Assembly (NCBI GenBank): GCA_000328365.1
Contig: KB308736.1
Span: 27,515-91,514 of the forward strand
DNA length: 64,000 nucleotides
Origin: Capitella teleta
Lineage: Eukaryota > Annelida > Polychaeta > Capitellidae
Direction of reading: 5' to 3'
Shown here one piece after another: positions 24,501-37,553 of this stretch. The stretch's first letter is position 1; each line of letters begins with the position of its first letter. The notes beneath the pieces were generated by a model, which saw only the letters and a list, made by a program, of their open reading frames with translations, was not told where the DNA came from and made no database searches. A program made the position numbers and the translations under genes.

Positions 24501-27500
24501 TCTCTGTGAAAGACCTCAATGGCCGACCGTCCATTTACTTCAGGTGAGTTCTTTGGTCAACCATAGAAAGTGCGTTATGATTCCTTCGTCTGCAGATGGT
24601 CAGATATCGCGAATCTTACGCAAAATAAGCGAACATTCGGAATTAATGGCATGGGAAGCAACCGACCCATTGAATTCCATCTCGTGAGTAACTGCATTGA
24701 TTTTTATGTTTTATCTTAATTCTTTGCTTGCAGGATGATGCGGAAATTGCGAAATACGTTTTTAAAATGTGTTCACTTCAGCATCAGTTCTACAAAGCAA
24801 CTCACTCTCCTTCCCCTGCAATGTAAGGCTTCTTGTTTGAATTGTTCCCTGTTATTTATTTCCATCTATTTCAGCGTCAAAAGACCAGATCCCATTCCCG
24901 AAGGCAGCCATTCAACCGGGGTTATTCCGTGCGTTCATATATGTGATGTGAATTAATTCTATTTAATGTTCTTCTCTTTTGTATTCCAGAGATATCCAAC
25001 AATCTGTACAGAGAGTGGTGAGTTTGTGCTACACTATGAATTCATTTATTTACAATTTTTTTTTTCATGTACAGCCCGAGCCAGTTGTCCAAAACTTCAC
25101 GCCTGTGCCCAGTCCCGAGGAAGTTCCAGAACCGACCACACAGGTGGCGACCTCACAGATGACAGACAGCATGCACGATCAAGTGCAGTTGTACGACCTG
25201 AAGCAGGTATCTCAGGAGATGGATTACACAAGCGGAGAGGGCAATTCGCCGGTTTTCATCGAAAGCACACCACTGTCTCAATCGCAAACCACGCTACCTC
25301 AATCTTCTTCGTTGGCCAATCAAAACCTCGGCCTCTCCGCCAGCACGGGGGTCATCAACAATCAAACACGTGCCCCAGCGTACCGCCCAGCCCCCGATTA
25401 CGAGGCAGTTATGCAACAACGCATGCAGCAGCAGCAGCAGATCCAACAGGCGCCCAATCACATGGACGCTGTGCTTTTAACGAACTTGGCTAATTTGAGC
25501 AATGCTCAGGTTTACCGCAACCCAGATGGAATGGCGTACAGCCAGCCGGAGATCAGGTACTCTCCTCCATCGTACACGCATCACATGAACCAGCTGAGAG
25601 GCCGGCTGTCCTCGGTCGATCAGCCCAAAGCTCCGTCTCGCCCGGTTGACAGAGCGAGCAGCCTCATCATTCACCCGACGTACAGCACTCCTGATTTAGG
25701 AATGCGTCAGCTTCCGAATCACTTCAGCATCTCTGAGAGCACAATTGAACCCCGAGTTGAATACAAGCCACCTCCGCCCTACATGCCGCCAAGAGGCAGC
25801 TCCAGCTTCCCCGACCTTGCAAATCAGACCTCGTCTCTTGCCTCCTACAATAACCCTGACCTTGTGCCTCATAGCCGACCCGTGTCCCTGTTGCTACCTC
25901 CTAGCTCGCTGGCCACTCAGTCACGCTTCGACCAGAGTGTTGAGAACTTGGCGCTGGACACGCAAGTACTGAGCCTCAGTCAGCAGTCAGCGTACCAGTC
26001 CAAACACCACATGGATGACACCTCAAGCACCCACTCCGAAGTGCCGCTTACGCTTCACCACGGATCCATTCCTGACGTCGCCAGTTCAGCTGCTCTGCAT
26101 TCGTCTCAGCCGCAGCTCTATGCCCACAATTCCACACAACCGCAGCCCGCCGCGGCTGCTCACCAGATCTTACAACGGCTGCAGCTTGAGAAACAGCAGC
26201 TGGCACGCAAGCAAGAGCTGCTTGAAAAACAGCAGCAAGAACTTCTGCTGCAGCAAAGTCTGTCATCATCACAGCAACCCTCTATGATCACGGACGATGA
26301 CACAATGATCGTGCATTCACCTGACGCAGATGAAAGTGCCCGATCACCCGAGTTCATGAAGGATGAGAATATGGACACCTTGAACATCAGTCCAGACGCA
26401 CAGAATCCGCCCAAGTACATCTCTCCCTCTCACTTCATCGGCCTCGATGACCCCATGTACAATGACGCCACAGACAGTTTTGCTGAGCTGGGCATCAAGC
26501 AACGGGACCAGGTCACCCCACAGATGGCATTCACAGACAGCGATGCCTCGTCACCCGCCGACCAGGTCCTTCCTGGATACCACATGATTGCTAGGGGCAA
26601 CAGCCTCAACTCTGGATCCACAGATGTCGCTGCCTCCGATTATGACGAGGAGGAGGAAGAGGTGAGCGAAGGTTTCGATGTTTTATTGTCTGATTACAAT
26701 CAGTATCGAGTGAGTCATGCTGTTTATTTGTTCTGTCATTTCGAAATCTGTTCACGGCACTTGATAAGATGTCCTTGAGGAAGAAACTATTTACGATCAC
26801 TTATCACTGCTGTGTTTACTAAGCATTAGCATAGGTCATTGAGTGCATGAATGTTTCACACTTCTTGAGGTTGATTCCTTCAGGGCATCAACCTCACAAG
26901 TGCATTATGAAATTAATGGTTCTTGTATTGCATAATTGTCATTTCTGAAAACTTTACTTGAAGCACCTGGCTCTGTGGTTTAGAATGATGTCATATTATT
27001 TTAAGCTGTTTCTTTTATTTAATGAGTTTTATTCCATAATGCATTGATTTGTCATCCATAATTTCACCAGCATTTCTTTCGTCCTCCAGGACAAACGTTG
27101 CAGCATTGGTCCAATGAAGATGGCCGCTATGAATGGACTGACCATCACTGCTGAAAGCTTCTTAGAACAACCCGATGACCCCTTGACCTCCGACCCAGAT
27201 GTCAGAGCTCCCAAGGACGAGCGCAGGAAGGATTTGGAAGCCAAACTGGCCGCTGGTCAAGTGTTTGTCGAGTTCGAACAAGTGCCGAAGAAGAGAGTGC
27301 GATACGAAGTTGCCGTCTCGACGACTGAATCAAACATTGATCGCAATCGCTTCAAAGACGTTCTTCCGTATGACGACAATCGCGTCAAGTTGACTCCGTC
27401 CAAGAGTAACCCTCTGGGCTACATCAATGCGTCGCACATTCGCTTGAAGATAGCTGACGAGAACTGGTGGTACATCGCTGCTCAGGGTCCGATGGATAAC

Positions 27501-28319
27501 ACAGCTCAGCACTTTTGGCAGATGGTGTGGGAACAGGAAGTGGAAGTGATCGCTATGCTCACAAAACTCATGGTGCGTTTTAACATCTATTTGGACGCGG
27601 GTTTAAATTTTATCTTCAATTCCAGGAGCACGGCAAACCGAAGTGCTTCCGATATTGGCCTGAAGCACGAGGCCCGAAACACGCTTTGAAGTTTGGTGAT
27701 GTGAGTACGAGGTCTCTTGTGTGTAGTGCATACTGATCGTATGTTCCCCTGTTGCAGTACCAAGTCAGCTTAAAGTTCACTAACGTCTCAGGGTCGTATT
27801 GCACGAGCGGCCTTTTTTTGTATCACAAGAGGTGTAAGAAGGAGCGTTTAGTCTGGCATCTGCAGTACACTGATTGGCCTGATCACGGCTGCCCTGAAGA
27901 TCCTGCTGGCTTCCTCGGTAAGTCAACTCTTGACATTTTCACATCAATACTCGTTTATTCCGCATCAGATTTCCTGAATGAAATTGACGCGGTTCGCAGA
28001 CAGCGTTTAATGGAAAAGCGAGCGCTCACCACGATCCCCGTTCTCATACACTGTACGGCTGGCGTAGGTCGTTCAGGGGTCACGATCCTCACTGAGATCA
28101 TGAAGGCCTGTTTTGAGTTCAACGAGGTGCGATTGTCAAGTGATTGAAGCGGCCGAATGTTTATAATTTGCTCTTTATTTTTTTTTCCAGATGGCGGACG
28201 TTCCTACTATGTTGATGCGTTTACGTGAGCAGAGGATGTATTTGGTGCAGACCGTCAGTCAGTATAGCTTCATTTATCAAACGCTCGTGGAATATTTAAA
28301 AGGATCGCGGCTTATCTGA
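21523..28319 (+). CDS. FERM-domain protein tyrosine phosphatase, PTPN14/PTPN21 (Pez) family
   Basis: A non-receptor tyrosine phosphatase that in other animals acts at junctions and the cortex and restrains YAP/Yorkie in the Hippo pathway. Coding exons: 21523-21696, 22334-22503, 22599-22696, 22917-22987, 23039-23197, 24455-24543, 24596-24683, 24734-24822, 24875-24928, 24990-25017, 25075-26661, 27090-27572, 27626-27700, 27758-27917, 27969-28126, 28191-28319. All phases agree, giving 1203 residues (human PTPN14 has 1187). The N-terminal FERM domain (MPFRFHLKRQRRYEV) fills the first ~310 residues. The linker exon carries YRPAPDYEAVM, as in PTPN14, and two PPxY motifs (PPSY, PPPY) of the kind that bind YAP WW domains, plus a Gln-rich coil. 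The C-terminal PTP domain shows the WPD loop (YTDWPDHGCPEDP) and P-loop HCTAGVGRSGV, so it looks catalytically intact. It equally resembles PTPN14 and PTPN21, as expected for a pre-duplication orthologue. Confidence 0.95.
23440..24171 (+). other. Intronic open frame of unknown status
   Basis: A 243-codon open frame lies wholly inside the 1.26-kb fifth intron of the phosphatase gene (23198-24454), the longest intron between its FERM exons. The region is more GC-rich than the neighbouring introns. The translation matches no family I recognise, and no splice or start context supports it. It may be chance or a decayed insertion. Confidence 0.2.
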
Positions 28320-29147
28320 AGTTTTTATTCTGACAATCTGTGAATTTCTTGTGGATCAAGAAATTTGTTATCTGTTCACAAAAAATCTCTGCTCCATTGT
28401 GCAATAACATCTTTTTTTTTTTCTCTCCTTCTCTGAAGCACTTCCAGTTTTAAATGATTTATATTTTTTAATTCTCTCTTTCTAGATTTTATTAGCGTAT
28501 TTGTTTTTTCATTTTGGTCCCAAATGCTAACTTTCAACTAGTCATTCTTGGTATTTATCGCTCATTTTAATGCATAGCAACTGTTGCTAACTTGTGTGCA
28601 TGTGGTATCCATGGAAACGTGTGTTTGCTTGTGGAATTGGTTACTGATTAGTATTTTTTTTTTTATGGATGAATTATTATTTTATATTTGTGAATCTCTT
28701 AACCTATGCACGGTTGAATATTTTAAGCACTTTTGTTGAAATCGAAAAATTCATCTTTGATTTTTCTGACATTTGAATAAATCTATTAATTTTTGTAATA
28801 ATTTATGGTTGTTGTTTTTTTCTTATAAATCTGATGATAACCTCAAGTTTTGATTTCACCAAGGTAAAAATAAAAGTCCTCATTATTTTGAAAAATAATT
28901 ATGACAAATTTTATTTTTGAGACCATTTAACAGCTGAGCATGTAAACGGTTATAGATAACAATTGTGCAATTACTCAGAATTGAAAATACTAAACAAAGG
29001 AAGCCACAGATATGCTAATAATTTTAAATACTACATAAATTATTCAACAATAATTGCAGAGTTCGTCGGAATTAATACTAGATATAATTAAAGAACGCAT
29101 TGAGAGTGAAACTGAAAAGTGCGTTATGATTTTCACCGGCTAATGCG
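28320..29147. other. Convergent intergenic region
   Basis: AT-rich 3' flanks of two convergent genes, the phosphatase on the left and the VWA gene on the right. No other feature seen apart from the AATAAA listed separately. Confidence 0.5.
28776..28781 (+). terminator. Polyadenylation signal of the phosphatase gene
   Basis: AATAAA about 460 bp after the stop codon, in T-rich 3' DNA. Confidence 0.5.
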
Positions 29148-31507
29148 TTATGATGAGCATACTTTCCGGCTGAATCGTCGAGTGAGATGGTCGGCAATGG
29201 ACATGAGATCACAGTGGTCAGTCACTCGGTATACATGGTTCTCTGAACTAGCCAGCGTTCCCAGTTGTTCGTTGGTCAGTTTGGTATCGCCCACGGCCAC
29301 GATGACCAGTTCAATGCCCTCTCTCTTCGCCAACCATGCTTCGCGCGACGCCTCTTCGAAATTCACCGGAGCCGAATCAGCGACCAGTACTCCCACCCTA
29401 CGCGCCCCCTCTCGACCTCCGTGAGCCGAACTGAAGCTCTCCAGTCGCAGCCTCTTCAGTTGTGATGTGATGTCTTCGGAGGAGAAGCGATCCAGGTGAA
29501 GTAGGTCATTAACATCTGACCTAGATTGTCCATCGGCGAGTTTGAAACCCAACAAAGGCGAGCAATCCTTTGACTGAAGACCAATATGTGCGGTTGATTC
29601 GCTGATGTCGAGGTTATATGTGATGGCCTGGATGAAAGCAAGGTCGTGTGCTGTGCTGGATCTGTCGGTTGCGCTTGGCAACGCGAAGACTGCGTCCAGG
29701 GGCCGAACTACGCACGTCTCTGAAAGGGAACTCTTTGTTTGCTATGTCTGACTTAGAGCAAGAGCAAAACGATACCTTGGTCGCCCAACATGGCAGCGGC
29801 AACCGGTCGCGTTGTTGTGGCTGCTGTTGTGGCTGCTGTGGTTGTTGTGGCTGCTGGAGTTGTTGATGTTGTTGGTGGCGAGGTCGATCGGGGCGAAGAC
29901 GTCGGTCTCGGTGCAAGTGTCGATGTTCCATCATCGGTGACTGCGCTCACATGGACGAAATGAAAATCTAGATTTTAACCTTCTGAATCAAACCCACCTT
30001 CACAGGTTCTCGCAGCCAGAACGATGCTAATGCTCTCCAGTGCTTGGAAACTATCGACCATGAAGACATGGCTGGATGAGGGTTGACTGGCGATCGCTTC
30101 CAACTCTTCCTCTGCCACGTTGCGACCGACGCCGATGGCAAAGACATGAACGCCAGCGTCCCTCAGCAGCTGCGCTTGCCTTTTAGTGGCCTGTGCTTCG
30201 TTGGACTGACCATCCGTGATGACAATGGCGACCTTGACCACTCCAGTCCTGCCCTGCTCTTCAAAGAACTCTCTCCTGATGCTGTGTAAAGCACTAGCTG
30301 TGTTGGTTGATCCTCGTGCTTGCGTGATGTGCGAGATGGCAGTTTGAATATCGCCGACGTTATTGAAGGTGTTCAAGTTGAACTCTTGCTTAGGTTGGTT
30401 CCCAAAGGTCGCGACCCCGACCCTGACCCCTTGAGGACCTACGGTGAATGACCCAACCAGGTTGTTGACAAAGTCCAATTGAGAATCGAAGTCAGGACCC
30501 CAAATACTTCCGCTGGCGTCCAGAGCAAAGACCACATCAGCTGGGTGTAATCCACAACCTGACCACATCGAACCCAGTTATCCATGTATCAACTCATTCA
30601 ATTGAACAATGGAACTCACTTTTCTGGGGAACTGGTTCTGGATGACAAGCTTTGTCCACCAATCTCGCTCGTATGGTTTGCAGAGCGTCGTAGGTGTCCA
30701 GTTCGAAGACGAGGTCGTCGTGAGAAGCGAGAAGTCTGAGCTCATTCGCGTCGACCTTGCGACCGATCCCAATGGCGATGACTTTGTTGACCTCAGCGTG
30801 CATTCGTTTTGCCTCCGCTGCGGTCATTTCTGGATTTTCCGACTGACCATCGGTCAATACTATGGCGACTTTAGAAGCTCCTTTCCTAGCTTCTCTCTCG
30901 AACATCTCTCTCGCTCGCTGAAGTGCAAGGTCAGTTCGTGTCCCTCCCAATAGTTGGTGGATGGACTCGAAGCGGTCAGAACCCAGGCGTCCCAGTGGAA
31001 CCTGCTCCCTTGCCCCGTCGCTGTAAGTGACCACTCCACATCTAGTCTCGTCAAGGTCGAATTCGTCCAACAGATGGCGAGCGAATGCGACTTGTTTGCG
31101 GAAATTCGGAGGCCAGATGCTACTGGAAGCATCCATGATGAAGACCAGGTCGGTTGGTCTCTCGGGGCACCCTGAAGGAACGAGAGGAAATGGTGGAGGG
31201 GGTGGTGCTTGAAGGTAAGTAAGAAGGCGAAAGTTCATAACCTTTTGGGTTAATTTATATTTGTAAACAAAAATTCTCAGTCAGTACCACAATATTATTT
31301 TTATTATATTATTATAAGTCTGTCAGTATATGATATGGAACCTGACGTATTCAATGTAAAAAAGGGATTTAACTTACCAACAGAGTTATCTGCGATCTGA
31401 AAAAAATAAAGAGAAAATATAATGAGTGTTTTTTCAACAATTATTTACTTTGAACGTACCGCGAGGGATAGAACTCCGAACAGCAGAATTCCTCGCAAGA
31501 CTTCCAT
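29148..31507 (-). CDS. Secreted protein with three von Willebrand factor A domains
   Basis: Six exons in coding order: 31460-31507, 31378-31396, 30620-31207, 29998-30558, 29776-29940, 29148-29719. Phases agree, giving 650 residues. Exon 1 encodes a signal peptide (MEVLRGILLFGVLSLA). VWA1 has the MIDAS motif MDASSS with downstream TDGQS. VWA2 has LDASGS and TDGQS. A Thr/Pro-rich, mucin-like linker (exon 5) precedes VWA3, where the first MIDAS motif is replaced by LPSATD, so metal binding is doubtful there. The layout resembles matrilins and other extracellular-matrix VWA proteins, which bind collagens and proteoglycans, but no EGF or coiled-coil module was seen, so no orthologue is named. Each VWA domain starts at or near an exon boundary, typical of modular matrix proteins. 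An intron of 57 bp (29941-29997) was chosen between domain 2 and the linker because it keeps frame. Confidence 0.88.
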
Positions 31508-33487
31508 GGCTTCTTCGTTTGTTCAGTCGGATTTGGAAGATCGAGAGATGGCATGCGTTCTTTTATTGTGATATCGTTGACATTCCTTGACGTGTAGGTG
31601 GCAAACTAGTTAAGTACAACTATCAATTAACACCAGCAAAAAATAACTCCGGGTCGTGGGTTGCGGTTCCGCGTAAAATGGCGCCAAAATGGATCGTCTG
31701 ATTCCGGTTGCGGTTCCAAGACGATTTTTTTTCCTTTTTCTGGATATATTTTTCTTCTCTCTCAAAGAACGACTTGAATTTGATGACAAGAGTGGCTTAA
31801 AAAAGGTTGTTAGTTCCTGTTGGGTTGCTATTGAGCTGATCACGTGTTTGTTCCAATTTTGTTCGGTTACTGCTACTTTTGGATTTCGCGTTGGTTTGCT
31901 TTTGATGTGGTTTCTGAGAAATGCGTGATGTTTCTCCAAATGACGTCATCATCGGTAGTTTCAAATGTTGTCGCAGCTCTCAATTTCGCCTATTTGCACG
32001 AATTCGACCCAATTTTTTTTTGTGGAGGCCAGTAATCACTGAACACACTTACAGTTTGCTCCGAGTATCGATTTCAATCAATTCTATCACTTTTGCTTTT
32101 ATGTTGGATCCAAATTTGGTCTCCAAGCAATTGCACCACCGAGACCACCCCACACGACAATCACGATCCACCCATGGATGCTTTTCAAAGACGAATTTGG
32201 TCAGCAGTTTAGAAGTTATGAAGGATATTCAGGGTGACATTATCATGGTTATAAATTTCCGCATACAGAGCGTCAATATGAACCACCCTGTATGTATCAC
32301 ACACAAAAACACGATTTACGACTGTTGTGTGATATGTGCTTAATTATGTATACATAATTATTGCATGCCACTAATTATGTGCACTTAGGCATTTTATGCA
32401 CTGAAATTATACACCAGCAATTATCTTACTTCGAAGTCATTAATCTAAGTATACAGAGAAAGTGTCTTCACATTTTTTTCTTGTTTCACGTTTTGCACCT
32501 GCGTTTAAATAATGTATTTTTATATGTATATATATAGATCAGGATCAAATGTGTTATTCGTCGCACCAGATCCTGATTCCCATTATTTTCCAATTTGGTT
32601 TCTTTTGTCAAGGTGCCACTCAAATATCACGTGAATTTCCAATGCATCAAAAGTAGGTTAGGTGAGCAATAATAAGCATTGGGACATTTCTGCGCCCACT
32701 TGCCAAGTTCAACACTCTACAGAATCGGGATATCCAAAGAAATATATATTATGCATTACTCAAAACTGGATGACCATATTACATCATTGCGTTCTGACAT
32801 ATCTATATTATGTAATAGTATGTATAGTATACAACAACGAGTGAGCATGAATGTGACCTAAATTATAACACATGGCCCGAGTACATCTTTCACCAAAGGT
32901 CGAATGCAAGGATTCCACAGTAGACACTGAGTTATGCAATAAGTTACCAGCCCAAAACAGTTGATGCCTCGATATTATTTTCAGATCGAATATTTTTGTA
33001 TGCATACACAGTTTAGGCTGTGGATTTCCGCTGTAAGCCTCCATTGGAGTGCGATAATTTGACATGTAGTATAAATATATCCATACGAAATCCAATATAT
33101 TATGTAACACATGAATACCCATAATTATGTCAGCGTTTTTGTCATGGTAGAATTATGTAAATGTAAGAGAACTCGATGAGCAGTATTCGTTTCTAATCAT
33201 TGCTCTGATGGTTTGTTAGGATAACCACAAATGTCTTAGTTTCTGGCTTACAATCCATAAGGAACCTCTGAGCTAAGCCAGAGAAATAATTCCACGAACA
33301 TGACGTCTTTGTGTTCATTTGGTCCAAATCTCTTAAATCCCGATTCACCAGCATTAAGATCAGCTACGTTGTGAGCGATAATATAAGCTGCGATCGGAAA
33401 TTGACCAATTGATTGGTTTGCTATCGACCTGTTGCTGTGCGAACTCCCGTTATAACAGGAGTTGTTGAGTTGTGGGTAGTTTTAGCC
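31508..33487. other. Divergent intergenic region, with a transposon-end-like motif
   Basis: Nearly 2 kb between the divergent VWA and coiled-coil genes. A CCACCCTGTA motif at 32283-32292 matches the terminus of the small element at 41726-42147, and CAGGGTGAC lies 54 bp to its left, so a decayed TA-target transposon is possible. No gene was supported. Confidence 0.4.
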
Positions 33488-36400
33488 ATGGACAAAGTAC
33501 AGAGAGCGAAATCGCCTAAGAGGAATAGAAAGAAGGCCAAGAATTGGGAAGGCACCGCCGACTCAGCTCAACCAAGATCATGGCACAAGAAGAAGAAGAA
33601 ACATCGTAAGGTCAAGAACCCTAATGAAGTCAAGCCGAATAAAGCGTCTCTCCTGAGAGAACAGAGATTGACCACGCCAATCCAGGATGAATCAAGGACA
33701 CCGTCGGAGGAGTTACCCCCGATCCTGAAAGTCCTCCCCGCGCCGAAGAAGAAGAAAAGTAAAAAAGGTGATGTCATCAGTGATAAGCTGATCGCAAAAT
33801 TTTGTTCACCGTCACGATTTTCGCTGCGGGAAACTGAATACTTTACCCCCTCAGCTGAAGATTACGACACTCCGGTGAGTCCAGTGACCACACCCAAAAC
33901 CAGCATCATTATATACAAAACGCCCAAAACTCTGGATAACTGGACTCAGTGTGTGCAGTTTCAAGATGAGTGTGTTCAAACCGATTTTGAGGATGATTCT
34001 CCGAGGGATTTAACGAAGCAGACATCATTGACTGACGTCAATATGGTGTTGACATCGACAAGTGTCACTCCTGATCACACAGATCTGGACGACGAACTGG
34101 ACGAAGCTTCTGAGAACACAGAAGAGCGAATATTGGCCATGGCAGGGGACTCCTTCAGGAAGGCCGTCTCAGAATGGCTTGGTGACAGTGACAGTGACAA
34201 CTCCACTGTCACCGAAGGAGATCATGTGGATGACCATGGCGACGATGATGATGCTGAGGAGGAGGTGGGGGAGGAGTATGATGATGATGATGAGGAGACT
34301 GAGGAGGAAGATGAAGAGTTGGAAGATGATAGCATAAAAGACAATGATGAAGTAGCAGTGGAAAGCGAAAAGGACAACATTGAAGATATTTCAGTTGTAG
34401 GAGGCGTGTCTAATCACCAAGATACATCAGAAGAGGGTATTTCGGTTGTTAAGAGTGACACTATAGACTATCAAGAATATGAAAAGGTGAATGATCTGGA
34501 TTTACTTGTTCCCAGTGACCTAGGAATCACACATCGGGATACTAGTGTCCAAGTTGACCCAGCTGAAGAGGTATGTTGCATAACTTATTTTTGCATTAAA
34601 ACACATTACGTAATTTTGAATGATATGAATGAATGAATGAATGAATGAATGAATGAATGAATGAATGAATGAATGAATGAATGAATGAATGAATGAATGA
34701 ATGAATGAATGATTATCGACAAGTCAAGAGTGAGAAAGCGGTTAAAATGACCATTTGGGGTTTTGTAGAATATTGAAGCAGCACTTATAAAGTTATCGGT
34801 AGCACATAAAGCAGGGCTTTGAAGGTGACCATTGCTATTGATTTATTGATCAAGTAAGGGCTATGGTGTTGATAAGAGTGAAACTTGTAATTGTATGGGT
34901 GCAGTGTGCTCAAGACGTCTATTGGAAAGAGATTAAAGGGATTCGTAACACGATCCTTCATTGAAGTGCTGATAACATGTGTAATCATTAATTAAAGTAT
35001 AATGCATGGGTATGGCTATGTACACACATCCTTAACGGAAACCTAATCCTCAACTTTGAAAGAATTATCCGAATTGGCCCACCGACACTTATCACAATCA
35101 GACTGCAATGTAACCACAGCATCCGCCACAGTCGGTTTGTTGTTGTTGCGATTGTGTCTGCTCGACGGATTCCTAGGGGTCTGACAGACTTTGAGAATTA
35201 TGAGCCCCCCCCCCCCTCCAACTAAACCCTTCAAAATCATTTGGGGTTCTATGGTTCATCAATTGCCCCATCTACCCTGGTCAGGCTGATCAAAGTGCGA
35301 GAGAGAAGAGTGGCCAGGTGGTCGGAAGCTATAGACGCGAGGCACCTGATACATAAGCTTTTTAAAAAGGCTTTTTTTTGAGCGGCCTACAACAAGTTCC
35401 TTTCTTCGAGCCTCATATCACATTGCAATTAAAATTGACTTTGTCAACAATTGCAGCAAACGACACCAGGCAATGTTCACTTGTCACTATAAAACCATAC
35501 ACGAATATCAATTAACACTGCATGCTCTGGTCAATATTGTTGGCATTGAAATTTTGAATCAAGCAGAAATTGGAAAAAGCCGAACTTTAGCTAATTGAGG
35601 TCACTCGACTAGTTCGCCTTGTCGCTCTAGCAGGTGGCATACTTGTTATGTAATCTTTAGCATGATTTAGTACCAGCTAAGGCCTTGTCAGTGTTGGAGA
35701 GCGGAACTTTCACTTGGAACAGGTTGCTAAACTTGCATTGGTTACATACCCTTTGGTGTACCCTTTGAATTCTGACCATGCTAATCTCCATGGGTTCATC
35801 TCTATCAGGAATCTGTCATCACAGAAGATTTGATCGAATATCGCAAAAAGTGCAAAGAAGAACTAGAAGAACTGTCTGCCAAACTCAGAGCTTTCAAGAA
35901 TGAATGCAAAGCAGAGGTTTGACTGTTTTTTTTTATATTTTATTTGACCAAAATAAAAGTTCTGGTTTCTATTTTGATTTGGACTTAGTTGCGGAGAGAC
36001 AGACGGGGCAGTTGTCATGGAGAAGAAATTTCATCCGCAGATGCCTCAATAGAAATGCAAGAGAAGAGGTCAGCAATATTCTGGTTGATCAAAATAACTT
36101 ACCTCCACATTTCTCAGGCTCTCCAAACTACTCGAGCAGATTGAGCAAGAACAGGAACTTCTTGAGAAGAAGAATTCACTTCTTGAATTGGAAGAAAATT
36201 TGACAGGGAAAGAAGAAGAGTTACACGAAAAGGAAGACAATTTGATGAGCCAGGAGAAAGAGGTCCAGAGTGTTGGAGGTCCTGAAGTGAGGGGGTTACT
36301 TTGACTGATTTCAGATCGATGACATAGAGGGATTCCTTCAACGGAGGTATCACTTAGCGAAAAAGAAGGAGGAGGAAATTCAAGAGCTTGAGCAGGTTAT

Positions 36401-37194
36401 TGGATGAGTGACCAACATAACCAAACTAACCAATTCTCATTGCAAAGATGATCAGAAAAGTCAAATTGGATCAAGAAGCTGAAGCGGACAAAATTGATTG
36501 CCAAGCCAAAGACGAGAAGGTTTCGATCAAGAAATCTGTCGCAGTAAAGAATTGGTCGGTGGCAATTGTGTTCTGTGAGGCCTGCTCACCTGTTAATGGT
36601 GTCTTTCAGGGACATTATTCAACAGAGTTTAATTGAGAACCAAAGTTCACTGCAGACACAACTGTACCAAGCAAAAGCAGAATTGAGCAAGTCAGAATCA
36701 CGAGAGAACGACAAAGCTAGAATTTTACAAGCGTTGAATGAACAGGTTGGCGACGGAAATGTTGTCCTTTTCAGTTAAGATGTTATCCATGTTTCATTTA
36801 GATTTCAAACCTTGAACACGATCAGCGTAAAAAAGACAAGCGAATCAAAGATCTTGAACAGCACCTCGCGATGCAAGTTGAGCTGAGTCTTCGCGACAGG
36901 GAATGTGCTTCTCTTTCATCCATCAGCCCATTACCGATTGCCTCAACCAGGGCACCATCTCTATACACAGGACAAAACTCTTTCAACCTGCGCGCCGGTC
37001 TTCCCTCTGTCAGTGAAGCAGTTAATGGACAGAAGAAGCGAAGAAGAGATCCGAGTAGAACCAGCATGACACAACTCAGCGACGGAGTCATTGTCGCTAC
37101 TCCGAGCCGCATTAACCGGAATTCTGACTTTTGCTCATCTGGAAATCCACAGATGGATGCAGACGGACAGAGCAAAACGTGTGCTGTTATGTGA
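33488..37194 (+). CDS. Unrecognised acidic coiled-coil protein with C-terminal CAAX box
   Basis: I do not recognise this gene. Eight exons keep frame: 33488-34570, 35809-35916, 35989-36068, 36118-36286, 36315-36395, 36448-36554, 36610-36745, 36802-37194, for 718 residues. The start ATG sits in GCCATGG. Exon 1 encodes a very basic N-terminus (KSPKRNRKKAK, KKKKKHRK) likely to act as a nuclear or nucleic-acid-binding signal. Several TP/SP sites follow (VSPVTTPKTS, YKTPKT), then a ~70-residue Asp/Glu tract. Exons 2-7 and the start of exon 8 are coiled coil. The last ~90 residues are Ser-rich with a second basic cluster (GQKKRRRDPSR). The protein ends SKTCAVM, a canonical CAAX box whose final Met favours farnesylation. 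The combination of a nuclear-type basic segment, coiled coil and CAAX recalls lamins or kinetochore proteins in general layout only; there is no lamin rod signature. Exon 6's end was chosen by phase. Confidence 0.8.
34627..34711 (+). repeat. (GAAT)n microsatellite in intron 1 of the CAAX gene
   Basis: About 21 uninterrupted GAAT units. Confidence 0.97.
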
Positions 37195-37547
37195 CATCAG
37201 GAGGAAATTCATTTCTTCACAAGACCAAGAACATGTTTTGAAGTCTTTCATTGAGATGGATAAACATTACTTTATCAGCTGATGTGTACTTTTCACTTTG
37301 TTTATTGATAATGTTAACATGAGCCATTATTAGAAAAACAATCTGTTGAAACTCCCATTGCCATTTCATCTGTGCATGACTGGATGGTTAATACTTCGCT
37401 AATTATATTATATGGTAATAATATAAGCAGCAAGGGTGTATGGGAATGTATTTTGAATTATTAAAATTTGATTTGTTGCTCACCTTATTGTGTACATACC
37501 ACATACATTGTGTACATTATGTACAACTATGTTTCTCGTGTATTATA

Positions 37548-37553
37548 AATAAA
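37548..37553 (+). terminator. Polyadenylation signal of the CAAX coiled-coil gene
   Basis: AATAAA about 350 bp after the stop codon. Confidence 0.5.

Noticed and set aside
32540-32582. Short inverted repeat GATCAGGATC...GATCCTGAT
   Set aside because: Arms of only nine or ten bases with a long loop, expected by chance in AT-rich DNA.
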